Below, in pieces: positions 7,722 through 16,568 of a DNA stretch of 64,000 nt. The stretch lies in the NCBI GenBank assembly GCA_000421045.1, contig ATWC01000002.1, forward strand, positions 124,001-188,000, given 5' to 3'. How positions within the stretch are numbered: the first letter of the stretch is position 1; each line of letters opens with the position of its first letter. Below the pieces are notes generated by a model that had not been told where the DNA came from, did not search any database, and saw only the letters and a program-made list of their open reading frames with translations. The position numbers and the translations under genes were made by a program. This DNA is from Lachnospiraceae bacterium NK4A179 (GTDB lineage Bacteria > Bacillota > Clostridia > Lachnospirales > Lachnospiraceae).

Positions 7722-9336
7722 TAAAAAAACGATCAAAAAAATGCTGATAGTGCCGATTCTGGCTGCAGTATATCTGTTGCTTGCATGGCTTCTTCTTGTC
7801 GCAGAAAAGAACGGTAACGGAACCATTAAGACATGGTCTGATGCACTGTGGTATACCTTTGTCACCATGACAACAGTCGGATATGGCGATATGTACCCTG
7901 TTACTCCGTGCGGACGCGTGATCGGTTTCATCTTCATAATGATGAGTATGGGGGCTTTGGCAGCATTATTCTTCTTTATAGTACGCGTAGTACTCAGTGA
8001 GGCATTGATATACCTGCAGATAAGGCTTGTTAAGAATAAACCCTGGCATATCTTTTTAAATGACAACGATGAATCACGCGAACTCGCTGAAGGCATCTCC
8101 CGTGAATCCGAAAACAACAGAGCGATCTGTATATTCACAGGTGTTACTGATGATACAGGCTATGGACACAGATCGCTGCGCACTGCTCTTTCAGCAGATA
8201 AAATACTTGAGTTAGGAAGAGATATCAAAGGCATATATCTTGCCGGCGGCGAAGGAAAAGTCAACATTCACACTGCTCTGTCACTTAAAGAAACCATTCT
8301 CAAGACAGGGCATGATGATGCCTTAGACATACCTGTGTATTGTGACACAGGTGATCTTGATTTTCCCGAAAACGGAAATAACAAATTTTTCAATATGAGC
8401 AGTATGATGGCACGTAAATACTGGCAGGAACATCTTTTAAAACCGGAAGAGACATGTGTAGTTCTTATCGGACTTGGCCGGAACGGATCCGCTCTTCTCA
8501 CGCAGGGACTTCTTGTAAACGCATGTGGTATTGAAAAACACGTTGAATGGCATATATTCGGGAACTCTGCAGACTTCAAAGGAAAGCACAGATTTCTGGA
8601 TCAGGTATTTGCCATAGACGAAAACAGCACGGAAAAAGACAGCATATTCTTTGACGGAAATGACTGGAGCACAGATGCCCCTCTTATTTGCGACAAGGCA
8701 GATCGCATCATCCTCTGCATGGATTCCGATGAAGAAAATCTTAAAGTACTTTCAGACATGGAAAAATACTATTCCATTAACTGCAATATCGATGTACAGT
8801 TTTCGTCTGACAATATGTGTGCAGTTTCGGGCGAACAGCTCCAAAGCCATATAACAGCATTTGGGTTCCGCAAAGATCTGTACATTCCCGAACTGGTGAT
8901 GCGAAAGGAACTCGACCGTATCGCAAGACGTATGAACGAAATATACTGTGAAGAAAGCGGCGGCGGATGCGACTGGAATGAGCTCTCAGAATTTATCAAA
9001 ACCTCAAACATCGCCTCTGCCGATCATATAAGCACCAAAATAGCGATCCTTACCGGAGACTATGACAACTGCGGTGTAACAGATGAGAACTGTCAGAAAG
9101 CTTATAGCGCTTATCTTGAAGAAATAAAAAAGAATCCTGATGCCGCTGAACGATTTGAACGTATAGAACACGACAGATGGCTTAAGCTCTATGCAATGTA
9201 TAACTGGAGATATGCCGATAAGCGCAATGACTCTCTGCGACTCCACAACTGCATGGTGCCTTATGACAGACTTACTGCTGATGAAAGAAGAAAGGATGAT
9301 TACGCCTGGGAACTGATCGGAAGGATTGCAAAATAA
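7714..9336 (+). CDS. Two-helix potassium channel with Rossmann cytoplasmic part and C-terminal RyR domain
   Basis: A 540-residue membrane protein. Helix 1 (about 10-30), a pore loop with the K+ selectivity filter TVGYGD (54-59) and helix 2 (about 68-95) make a KcsA/MthK-like pore module. A large cytoplasmic region follows. It has an alpha/beta unit (about 110-215) and a second unit with the nucleotide loop LIGLGRNGSA (251-260), as in RCK/TrkA-N domains. The last 60 residues read as a RyR domain (PF02026 type): IEHDRW, NWRY, then LHNCMVPYDRL and a charged helix. The ATG at 7714 (ATGA, 8-base overlap with the upstream stop) is preferred to 7684, since AGGA lies about 10 bases ahead. The overlap suggests coupled translation and a joint complex. 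The ligand of the RyR domain is unknown; nucleotide gating is inference. Confidence 0.85.
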   Translation: MNDKKTIKKMLIVPILAAVYLLLAWLLLVAEKNGNGTIKTWSDALWYTFVTMTTVGYGDMYPVTPCGRVIGFIFIMMSMGALAALFFFIVRVVLSEALIYLQIRLVKNKPWHIFLNDNDESRELAEGISRESENNRAICIFTGVTDDTGYGHRSLRTALSADKILELGRDIKGIYLAGGEGKVNIHTALSLKETILKTGHDDALDIPVYCDTGDLDFPENGNNKFFNMSSMMARKYWQEHLLKPEETCVVLIGLGRNGSALLTQGLLVNACGIEKHVEWHIFGNSADFKGKHRFLDQVFAIDENSTEKDSIFFDGNDWSTDAPLICDKADRIILCMDSDEENLKVLSDMEKYYSINCNIDVQFSSDNMCAVSGEQLQSHITAFGFRKDLYIPELVMRKELDRIARRMNEIYCEESGGGCDWNELSEFIKTSNIASADHISTKIAILTGDYDNCGVTDENCQKAYSAYLEEIKKNPDAAERFERIEHDRWLKLYAMYNWRYADKRNDSLRLHNCMVPYDRLTADERRKDDYAWELIGRIAK

Positions 9337-9347
9337 ACTTTAACCGA

Positions 9348-10259
9348 TCATATAACAAGAACTATTTTCAGCAGATCATTCTTTAATCCGGCATGCACGG
9401 ATCCGCCAAGTTTTTCCGTTAAAAGCCTGACCACAGCAAGCCCTAACCCTGTGCTTCCATCATGTCTCGAACGATCCCCTGTGTAGAAACGTTCAAAAAG
9501 GAGATCCGGATCCAATTCTGTTCCGCTTTTTACTGAATTGCTTATGACAAGTCTTATATGGTCCGGGCCGCCTTCTTCAATCGTATCAAGTTCTATTTTC
9601 AGGATACCTGACGAATACCTGACTGCATTTGTAAAAAGGTTCTGAAGTATCCTTTCAAGCATCCCCCTGTCAGTCTCTATAAAAACAGACTTCTCCGGAA
9701 TCTTGACTTCCGGTTCGATTTTCCTCTCTTCCAGCGCCGGAGCAAAATCAGCAAGATAGTCAAAAATCATATTGGAAAGATTGATCTTTTCAGGATCCGG
9801 ATTATCTCCACCTGAATCAAGTACCGAAAGATCATAGAATGAATCAACAAGTTCCTTCATTCTTACAGCCTTGGATGATATAACCTTAAGTCTTTCTCTC
9901 TGATCATCAGGCATAACAGACTTTTCAAGGATCTGTATATGTCCGAGGATAACGGTAAGAGGAGTTCTCAGATCATGAGAAATATTGGCAACAGAGTCCT
10001 TGAGATAATCTTCCTGTTTTTCGGATTCCGCAACGATTCCCCGCTCTCTTTCAATGTATCGGTTCATTTCACCGGCAAGCATTTCAAGATCCCTGTCCAG
10101 AAGAGATATATCGAGAACCTTATCCGTCTTACCTTCAGCAAGAAGAGTTATCTGAGACGAAATGTTTCGCAACTGTTTTTTCAGTCCGAAATATCTTATC
10201 AGTATCATTATCAATGATACTGACAGTATTCCTGTAATTAAGAACAAAATCTTATCCAA
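9348..10259 (-). CDS. Sensor histidine kinase of the peptide-antibiotic ABC system
   Basis: A 303-residue kinase. One N-terminal membrane helix (about 3-23) has almost no extracellular part, so the sensor is probably the membrane or the linked transporter rather than an outside domain. A short HAMP-like linker leads to HisKA with the phosphorylated His95 in NISHDLRTPL. The ATPase domain has an N-box (LQNLFTNAVRYSS) and a G2 box (STGLGLAVV). The start is a TTG, supported by AGGA 7 bases upstream. It is last in an ATPase-permease-permease-kinase operon, 24 bases after the second permease. The order matches CprABCK-type lantibiotic resistance systems of clostridia. The likely partner is the regulator at 12891-13583. 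Confidence 0.88.
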   Translation of the reverse strand: MDKILFLITGILSVSLIMILIRYFGLKKQLRNISSQITLLAEGKTDKVLDISLLDRDLEMLAGEMNRYIERERGIVAESEKQEDYLKDSVANISHDLRTPLTVILGHIQILEKSVMPDDQRERLKVISSKAVRMKELVDSFYDLSVLDSGGDNPDPEKINLSNMIFDYLADFAPALEERKIEPEVKIPEKSVFIETDRGMLERILQNLFTNAVRYSSGILKIELDTIEEGGPDHIRLVISNSVKSGTELDPDLLFERFYTGDRSRHDGSTGLGLAVVRLLTEKLGGSVHAGLKNDLLKIVLVI

Positions 10260-10283
10260 AATCTTTTCCTTTTGTTATCGCCT

Positions 10284-11063
10284 TTATTTCATTTCAGCTT
10301 TCCTGAAGCATCTCCATGCAGCATAAGCCAAAGTTGCAGTCCATATCACTCCTATCATAATGATCCCGGGGTGAAAAGTATCAAGATGGCTGAGTGCGAT
10401 CCTCCACTGCGTTATCGGAAGATATGCAAGAGGCTTGAATATCCCACTAAGATATACAAAACCAAGCGTCTGCACTATTGCACTGACAAGAGCTATTGTC
10501 ATTGAACCAAGCGCACTCCTTACAATAAAGGATATAAGTACTGACTGCATCATAAATGCACCATTCAATACTATCGAATAAATACAGATCACTGCTATCT
10601 TCTTAAGTTCATTAGCAGGATCCGTTACCGGCACCATCCTGAGATAAGCAATTATCGCTGTTATAGGATACACTAACAGAACAAGATTGAAAACACTCCA
10701 ATACGTTATCAGCTTGCTTAAATACACTTTTAATCTGCTATGACCGGCCGTAATCTCAAGATTCATGGTACGGTTTACAAATCCCTTGCCAAGAATGAAT
10801 GCCTGTATCGAAACTATACTGATGATAAAGATCGTTGAGTCCATATTGAGAGTCATGAACGTATCTCCCAATGTCATGGCAGGCCCGGCTGTTCCTTCAA
10901 TCCCATCTATATTTATGATATAGTACATAGCCTTGGGGCCATAATAATTCAGTGCATTGGTAAGTCCGTTCAATACTCCGAACACCGCATACAATATGAT
11001 CGTACCCCAAAGCAGCCTGTTATGCATAAGATCATATCTTTCTGCTTTAAGTAAATTTCTCAT
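10284..11063 (-). CDS. ABC-2 type permease, lantibiotic-immunity-like (second subunit)
   Basis: A 259-residue membrane protein with about six hydrophobic helices, typical of LanEG/BcrB-type permeases that expel or remove antimicrobial peptides from the membrane. The opening MRNLLKAERYDLMHNRLLW (a charged amphipathic start ahead of helix 1) is characteristic of this permease class. It is paired with the slightly shorter permease encoded 14 bases upstream, and both would use the ATPase at 11769-12698. Substrate specificity cannot be read from the sequence. Confidence 0.82.
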   Translation of the reverse strand: MRNLLKAERYDLMHNRLLWGTIILYAVFGVLNGLTNALNYYGPKAMYYIINIDGIEGTAGPAMTLGDTFMTLNMDSTIFIISIVSIQAFILGKGFVNRTMNLEITAGHSRLKVYLSKLITYWSVFNLVLLVYPITAIIAYLRMVPVTDPANELKKIAVICIYSIVLNGAFMMQSVLISFIVRSALGSMTIALVSAIVQTLGFVYLSGIFKPLAYLPITQWRIALSHLDTFHPGIIMIGVIWTATLAYAAWRCFRKAEMK

Positions 11064-11077
11064 TTTATCCCTCTTTT

Positions 11078-11785
11078 CTATTTAAGTTCTGCCCTTTTAA
11101 ATACTGCAAATATCCCGCAAAATGCAGCAATGATCCATATTGTATCCACAAAGATCATTGCCGGAACAGAATAATCAAATGTATCAGCTGAAATAACAAG
11201 GGGCTGAAGAACCGGTATAACTTTTGCTGAAGCAAGCTGTAATCCCGGCTCTCCGACTCCGGTAAAACCTAAGCAGAATATCACGAATAATATTGATCCG
11301 ATGATAGTCTTACCCATACTTTTTACTGCAAAAGAAATGAACACCATTACCGACGAAACTGCTATTATCGAAAAAAATGCAGCAAGCCCCACCTCCCAAA
11401 GCGGCTTGTTGAACTCATGCAGTGAGCTGTTACAAATATCGATCACCCCATAGACCAAAATCGGAAGACCTGTTACAAACAGGTTAGCCAGATCACATAT
11501 GATAAGCTTGGAAGCTGCAAATGTGATCCTGCCCTTTCCTCCTGTCAGATAATGCTGATATGTCCTTGTATCAAAATCATCACCTGCAGCCATCCCTACG
11601 ATTATCCCTGCAAAGAACACAAGATATGAAACGAAATGAATGGCATACTGAAACCCCGAGGCCGCTTCTCTCATCCATACGTCATAGATCATGACGCCGG
11701 TCATTGCAAGCTGTGCAACTGCCACGACCCATATAAATCTGCTGTGAAGGAGCTTATACAGTTCTGCTTTAAGAGTTTTTAACAT
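11078..11785 (-). CDS. ABC-2 type permease, lantibiotic-immunity-like (first subunit)
   Basis: A 235-residue membrane protein with about six helices. Its start, MLKTLKAELYKLLHSRFIW, is clearly related to the downstream permease, so the pair probably forms a heterodimeric membrane channel. The gene overlaps the ATPase gene by 17 bases, implying translational coupling. The expected role is export of, or immunity to, membrane-active peptides such as bacitracin-like compounds or lantibiotics. This is inferred from family and operon structure; no substrate-specific motif is visible. Confidence 0.82.
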   Translation of the reverse strand: MLKTLKAELYKLLHSRFIWVVAVAQLAMTGVMIYDVWMREAASGFQYAIHFVSYLVFFAGIIVGMAAGDDFDTRTYQHYLTGGKGRITFAASKLIICDLANLFVTGLPILVYGVIDICNSSLHEFNKPLWEVGLAAFFSIIAVSSVMVFISFAVKSMGKTIIGSILFVIFCLGFTGVGEPGLQLASAKVIPVLQPLVISADTFDYSVPAMIFVDTIWIIAAFCGIFAVFKRAELK

Positions 11786-12698
11786 CGCCGCCTCCTATTT
11801 TTTCAAGGAAGTATTCTTCGAGAGTATCACCTGACATCTTAAGTTCGGTTACAACTATATGTTCCTCTGAAAGAACCACGGCGACCTTCTCCATATCATC
11901 CAGACAGTCATAGAGTCTTATGGTTCCGTCCGGCATGATCTTATAATTGTCCGTTCCGAGCTTCTCCTCCAGAACTAAAGCAGCCTTATTCGGATCAAGT
12001 GCTCTGAGTGTAATATTTCTCTTACATTTTTCATCAAGCTCTCTCTCTGTGAGTTTCTCGATGATCTTCCCTTTGTCTATAAAGATAAATTCACTTGCTG
12101 TCTGATAAAGTTCCGAAAGGATGTGACTGGATATAAAGATAGTCATTCCGAATTCCTTATTCAGCGCCTTCAGCATATTTCTCACTTCGACTATTCCGGC
12201 AGGATCAAGGCCGTTGATCGGTTCATCAAGTATCAGAAACTCCGGTGAGTTTATCAGTGCCATTGCGATCCCAAGACGCTGTCTCATTCCCAGTGAAAAA
12301 TCTTTTACTTTTTTCTTTCCCGTATCAGTAAGTCCTACTCTTTCAAGCGTTCTTTCAATTATCCGCTTATCCGGTATCCCTCTCTGTATCCTCTGGATTT
12401 CCAGGTTCTGATATGCCGTCATATTGGGATAGAGTGCAGGATTCTCAATGATACAGCCAATCCTCTTTCTCTGTTCCTGAATACCACGTTCATCTGATGA
12501 TCCCCACAGACTTATCTTTCCGGAAGTTGGGAATGCCAGTCCCGTGATAATTCTCATAAATGTAGTCTTTCCTGCACCGTTCTGCCCGATAAAACCATAT
12601 ATCTTTCCCTGATTTAATTTAATGCTCACGTTATCCAGAGCCTGTGTCTGTTTATAAGACTTTGAAAGTCCTTCTGTTTCCAGCACGATCTGATCCAT
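11769..12698 (-). CDS. ABC transporter ATPase, BcrA/lantibiotic-immunity type
   Basis: A 309-residue ATPase that powers the two permeases downstream. Visible motifs are Walker A GQNGAGKTT (about 38-46), signature FSLGMRQRLG, Walker B FLILDEPINGLD and the switch His in ISSHIL. The extra C-terminal 90 residues, after the core, are usual for this subfamily and probably contact the partner subunits. Start ATG 12698. The gene has its own upstream region (12700-12880), which includes a candidate regulator site. Confidence 0.9.
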   Translation of the reverse strand: MDQIVLETEGLSKSYKQTQALDNVSIKLNQGKIYGFIGQNGAGKTTFMRIITGLAFPTSGKISLWGSSDERGIQEQRKRIGCIIENPALYPNMTAYQNLEIQRIQRGIPDKRIIERTLERVGLTDTGKKKVKDFSLGMRQRLGIAMALINSPEFLILDEPINGLDPAGIVEVRNMLKALNKEFGMTIFISSHILSELYQTASEFIFIDKGKIIEKLTERELDEKCKRNITLRALDPNKAALVLEEKLGTDNYKIMPDGTIRLYDCLDDMEKVAVVLSEEHIVVTELKMSGDTLEEYFLEKIGGGDVKNS

Positions 12699-12802
12699 TG
12701 TTTCCTCCCTTGTTTCGATATGTTTCTTATCCGCATTTTTTCTGCGTCGATGTAGTTATAATAATGCCTTACTCTAAAAATACTGTTAAATTATGATCTG
12801 AA

Positions 12803-12833
12803 ATTATAAAGAATTTATAAAGTTTTTAATCAA
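12803..12833 (-). promoter_or_regulatory. Candidate promoter and regulator-binding direct repeat of the ABC operon
   Basis: Two copies of TTATAAAG (12804-12811 and 12815-12822 on the + strand) repeat with an 11-bp period, the arrangement OmpR-family regulators usually bind. On the minus strand the first overlaps a TATAAT-like -10 (12803-12808). A weak TTGATT -35 lies at 12828-12833, 19 bp away. That spacing is long, which fits an activator-dependent promoter. The response regulator is encoded immediately upstream. Confidence 0.45.
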
Positions 12834-12879
12834 TACTAAAGAATCGATCAATCTTCCATACGCGAGACTGCGCATAATA

Positions 12880-12905
12880 AAAGACGGAGATCATTCTCCG
12901 TCTTT
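12880..12905 (-). terminator. Rho-independent terminator overlapping the regulator stop codon
   Basis: AAAGACGGAGA / TCTCCGTCTTT, an 11-bp perfect stem with a 4-base loop. On the minus strand it is followed by TTTTATT. The left arm is part of the last codons of the response regulator, so termination is built into the gene end. It separates the regulator transcript from the ABC operon. Confidence 0.85.
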
Positions 12906-13583
12906 ATGCATCCTGTAGCCTATCCCCCAGACAGTATCTATGTATTCATGCTCCGGATCATATTTCTTTAATTTGGTCCTTAAATTGCTTATATGTACCG
13001 TAAGTGTATTATCCTCACTGAAATATTCCTCTCCCCATACACTCTCAAACAGATTGGACTTTGAGAATATCTTCTTGGGATATCTCATAAGAAGTTCCAT
13101 TATCGCAAATTCCTTGGCCGTAAGTGTGATCTCCTGTTCAGTATCTTTAAGATATGCTGTATTTCTGCTCAGATCAAGGACAAGATTGCCACTTTCAAGT
13201 GTTTCGGAAATATCGCTTGGTGTTCCTGCTCTTCTGAGTGCACATTCCATCCTTGCAAGCACTTCCTCAAGATCAAAAGGCTTTGTTATATAATCATCAG
13301 CGCCCAGTCTTAAAAGATCTATCTTATTCTGTGTAGTCTCCCTTGCCGAAATGATGATAACGGGAATATTAGTGATCTTTCTTATATCCCTTAACACCTG
13401 ATCGCCACTCTTAAACGGAAGCATCAGATCAAGCAGCACCAGTTCTATCCCGTCTTCCTTTACACATTTATCCGCATGCAGCCCGTCAGCAAGCTCGACA
13501 ACTTCATAACCGTTATCACGAAGATGCTCTGCGAGAAGGGCTCTGATCTCACGATCATCTTCTACTATCAGTACCTTATTCAT
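12891..13583 (-). CDS. OmpR-family response regulator
   Basis: A 230-residue regulator. The receiver domain has the acidic pocket VEDD, phosphoacceptor Asp52 in LLDLMLPF and Lys in ITKPF. The winged-helix domain (about 130-228) has the TVHISNLRTKL recognition helix and ends with a wing ending in GIGYRM. It probably receives phosphate from the kinase at 9348-10259 and activates the ABC operon through the TTATAAAG repeats. It lies 33 bases downstream of the MATE gene on the same strand and may share its transcript, with AAGGGAAG as ribosome site. Confidence 0.92.
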   Translation of the reverse strand: MNKVLIVEDDREIRALLAEHLRDNGYEVVELADGLHADKCVKEDGIELVLLDLMLPFKSGDQVLRDIRKITNIPVIIISARETTQNKIDLLRLGADDYITKPFDLEEVLARMECALRRAGTPSDISETLESGNLVLDLSRNTAYLKDTEQEITLTAKEFAIMELLMRYPKKIFSKSNLFESVWGEEYFSEDNTLTVHISNLRTKLKKYDPEHEYIDTVWGIGYRMHKDGE

Positions 13584-13616
13584 TCTTTGCTTCCCTTCTT
13601 CATCATCCGCGAACTT

Positions 13617-14969
13617 TCAGTTCCAGCATTTAACCACTTTTCCGAACTTTCCGAAATTGATGATCGCTCTTAATCCTTCATCTATCATTACTGCCACAAA
13701 CACTCCCAATATTCCGAGCTTGAACACATAAACCATGATCCATGCACAGGTTACCACCAATACCGTTCCGAAAGCCTGAGTATAAAGCATCCATTTGGTA
13801 TCACCGCTGCCTTTGATCCCGGAACCACAGATGATATTTGCTGATTTACCGAACAGATTAACACAAACAAGTATAAGGAGATAACCACAGGTTTCTATAA
13901 TGTATGTATCTTTTGTAAATAATGAAAGGATCCTTTCCGGGTTTATAAAGCATATTATCAGCATCACAAAAGCTACCAATGCAGAAAGGCCATAGGCACT
14001 CTTAACAACCTGACTGTACTGATCACGGTCGTTCTTTCCCTTTGCTTCTCCGGTCAGGATCATAGTTGCCGTTCCGAAGGAAGCAACTACAACCACAACC
14101 AATATCTCTACGCTGAATACCATCCCATAGATACCGGCAGCCAGATCGTTTATAGAATTCAGTATCCTCATTATCACCAGATTTCCGGCATTCCAGGCTA
14201 ATTCCTCCATAGCACAGTTTACCCCCATCCCCAATGAGGATAAATAAGGTTTCGCGGATGCATGGATCGTCTGTTTTAATGACGGACGTGTTATGAGTTT
14301 TTCTGACCTGATAAATACCAGGCAGGATAACAGTCCCAGGTACTCGGCGATAGTCGTTGCAATGGCCGCCCCCTCTATCCCAAGAGCAGGAAGACCAAAA
14401 TGACCGAATATCAAAGCATAATCCAAAACAATATTAATACCTGACCTGAGTATTCCAAACACGAGCAAAGGCATCGTGTAATTCGATGTCTGCATGATCA
14501 CACTCATAGAGCCTTCCAGACCTATAAGCAGAATGATAGGCATAAAATATTTCAGATATGCCATACAGTACGGCATAAGCGTTTCAGACACACCAAGCAA
14601 CGCAAATATCTTTTCACCAAATAAAAGCCAGCATAAAAAAATTATAAGACAGGGCAGATTATTCCATTTGATCATCGATGACGTATACTCTTTGACTTTA
14701 TCCATATTACCGGCACCGACATTCTGACTGATAAGGATTGATGCACCTGCAGTTATAGCAAAGCAAAAGGACATACTGGTCCACATAGGAGAATTCACAT
14801 TTCCTATCGCGCTCATATAAAGAGGATCGACCTGTCCCAGAAACATGCGGTCAATGATCATCTGAACCTGTGAAATAGCATTTGAAAGTATAAGCGGAAA
14901 TGCTATTTTCATAATGCTGTTTATGTATCTTTCTTTTTTTTCTTTATTCTTCTCTTCTACTGCTTTCAT
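13617..14969 (-). CDS. MATE-family multidrug efflux protein
   Basis: A 450-residue membrane protein with about 12 helices in two similar halves. It belongs to the MATE family, which exports drugs or metabolites in exchange for Na+ or H+. Typical parts are the first-helix region AFPLILSNAISQVQMIIDRM, the QNVGAG loop after helix 2 and the mirrored GEAKGKND loop in the second half. The substrate is unknown. It is first in a likely two-gene transcript with the response regulator, so it may belong to the same drug-response unit. The start ATG 14969 has only a weak ribosome site. Confidence 0.88.
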   Translation of the reverse strand: MKAVEEKNKEKKERYINSIMKIAFPLILSNAISQVQMIIDRMFLGQVDPLYMSAIGNVNSPMWTSMSFCFAITAGASILISQNVGAGNMDKVKEYTSSMIKWNNLPCLIIFLCWLLFGEKIFALLGVSETLMPYCMAYLKYFMPIILLIGLEGSMSVIMQTSNYTMPLLVFGILRSGINIVLDYALIFGHFGLPALGIEGAAIATTIAEYLGLLSCLVFIRSEKLITRPSLKQTIHASAKPYLSSLGMGVNCAMEELAWNAGNLVIMRILNSINDLAAGIYGMVFSVEILVVVVVASFGTATMILTGEAKGKNDRDQYSQVVKSAYGLSALVAFVMLIICFINPERILSLFTKDTYIIETCGYLLILVCVNLFGKSANIICGSGIKGSGDTKWMLYTQAFGTVLVVTCAWIMVYVFKLGILGVFVAVMIDEGLRAIINFGKFGKVVKCWN

Positions 14970-15025
14970 TATTCCGGTCTCAATCTAATGTAGTAATTAT
15001 TGTCGCGTTATGGGTAAACAGGGCT

Positions 15026-15053
15026 ATTATACCATTTTCTGTTATCGTTTTAA
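15026..15053 (-). promoter_or_regulatory. Promoter of the MATE gene
   Basis: On the minus strand the extended -10 TGGTATAAT (-10 at 15026-15031) has a weak TTAAAA -35 (15048-15053) 16 bp upstream. It overlaps the -35 region of the divergent promoter, so the two may compete for RNA polymerase. Confidence 0.55.
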
Positions 15054-15070
15054 CGTATGAGATGTATAAT
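15042..15070 (+). promoter_or_regulatory. Promoter of the zinc-ribbon membrane protein gene
   Basis: TATAAT at 15065-15070 with a modest TTATCG -35 at 15042-15047, 17 bp apart. It lies about 40 bases ahead of the ATG at 15108, which has AAAGGATG as ribosome site. Confidence 0.5.
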
Positions 15071-15107
15071 AGTTAATGCAATAGATTTTTGAAAGGATGT
15101 ATCGATC

Positions 15108-16559
15108 ATGGGGGAGAGAACAGCCATAAGTCTGAATTGCCCGTCCTGTGCGGGACGTGTCAGCTACGATCCGGAATTACAAAAGATCGTATGTGACAGT
15201 TGCAGCCAGACTTTCGAGGTAAAGGATTTCATCAATCAATCAAGAGAAGTGGCCAAGATGCGGCCCGTTTCATGGGATAATGTCAAAGGTCCTGAGATCG
15301 ACCGCAGTGCCATGCATGTCTATACCTGTATGAACTGTGGTGCGCAGGTGCTTTCAGAAGGCCTTCTGGCCACTGCTCACTGCATGTACTGCAATTCCGA
15401 ATTTGTCCTTACCGATAAATTTGAAGATGTGATGATGCCGGAAGGTATCATACCTTTTGAGCAGACGGTTGAATATGCCAGAATGACAATGCGACGGCTG
15501 GCAAGCGAAAAGACCGGTATTCCCGAAAAAGATTTCAAGGAAGAATGGCTCACAAATATGCAGGGCTGTTATATCCCCTGCTGGCTTTTTGACTGCAGCA
15601 CTTCAGTATGCGGTGTTTATTTTGGAACTGAAGTAAGGCAGGGCTTTGACATGCGTTACGGCAACACCACACTGGAAACCGAATATACCATAACCCGCAT
15701 AGGAACCATACAGGTAAAGAATATCCCGGCCAGAGCTGATTCAAGACTCAAGGAAACCACTATTATGAAGCTGTTTCCTTTTTATCTGAAGGATATGCAG
15801 CCGTTCAATCCGGCTCTTCTTACAGGTTACAGTGCATCACTTTATGATATTTCACCCGAGGTCGAAAAAGAAAAAATAGAAAAAGACATTGAACTACAGG
15901 CAACTACAGAACTCTCTTCAACCATTCATCATGGCAACCTCAAAACCGTTATGTCTTTTTGCAATATCAATTCCGCACAATACGGATACTGCCTGCTTCC
16001 CATATGGATCTGCAGATTCAATTACATGGGATATAATTACAAATTCTGCATGAATGGCCAGACCGGCGAAGCAATGATAGAATTGCCCCCCGGAGCCGCT
16101 GAAGCAATAAGAAAAAAACGTCAGCAGAAAAACAAACTGTTAGACGGTTTTATCGCCATCCCCATCGCCATACTTATACCCCTGGCCCTGCTCTTTATTG
16201 ATTCATCACCACGTGTGAGCATGTTCGGCTTCTTTGGAAGCACCTTCGGAACTGTAGCGGTTCTTATCGTCACATTTATTATGCGAAAGATCAGATACAA
16301 AGGTTATCTGAGCGAAAGAGAGATCCAGCACGACGAAAAACTTCTGAAGAGATACGGGAAGACTTTGGATGATTTCTCGCCCTTTGCTGACCCTGAAGGA
16401 CTGAACGAAGGAAGCAATGCAGGCGTACACGGCAGTTCAGACAGATTAAAACTTGAAGTGGCAACAGATGAACTTTACGGAACAAGAACCTATGCCTTCG
16501 TACCTGACGGAAGCGGTAATTCATCAAGGCAGGTTGTAAATTTCCGGGAAGGAAAGTAG
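15108..16559 (+). CDS. Double zinc-ribbon membrane protein of unknown function
   Basis: A 483-residue protein. Two zinc ribbons are evident: CPSC...CDSC (residues about 11-33) and CMNC...CMYC (about 76-98), each with paired CxxC knuckles. A long middle domain follows that I cannot name. Two membrane helices (about 345-365 and 372-392) come late, then a charged tail of about 90 residues. Similar proteins are common in Lachnospiraceae and are often mislabelled as helicase or TFIIB-like because of the ribbons; no helicase motif is present. It stands alone, divergent from the MATE gene and convergent with the MFS gene. A metal- or redox-sensing membrane role is only a guess. Confidence 0.7.
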   Translation: MGERTAISLNCPSCAGRVSYDPELQKIVCDSCSQTFEVKDFINQSREVAKMRPVSWDNVKGPEIDRSAMHVYTCMNCGAQVLSEGLLATAHCMYCNSEFVLTDKFEDVMMPEGIIPFEQTVEYARMTMRRLASEKTGIPEKDFKEEWLTNMQGCYIPCWLFDCSTSVCGVYFGTEVRQGFDMRYGNTTLETEYTITRIGTIQVKNIPARADSRLKETTIMKLFPFYLKDMQPFNPALLTGYSASLYDISPEVEKEKIEKDIELQATTELSSTIHHGNLKTVMSFCNINSAQYGYCLLPIWICRFNYMGYNYKFCMNGQTGEAMIELPPGAAEAIRKKRQQKNKLLDGFIAIPIAILIPLALLFIDSSPRVSMFGFFGSTFGTVAVLIVTFIMRKIRYKGYLSEREIQHDEKLLKRYGKTLDDFSPFADPEGLNEGSNAGVHGSSDRLKLEVATDELYGTRTYAFVPDGSGNSSRQVVNFREGK

Positions 16560-16568
16560 CTTTACAAT

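Noticed and set aside
7377-8138. Open frame of 253 codons on the - strand
   Set aside because: Antisense across the junction of the two channel genes; the + strand proteins have clear motifs on both sides.
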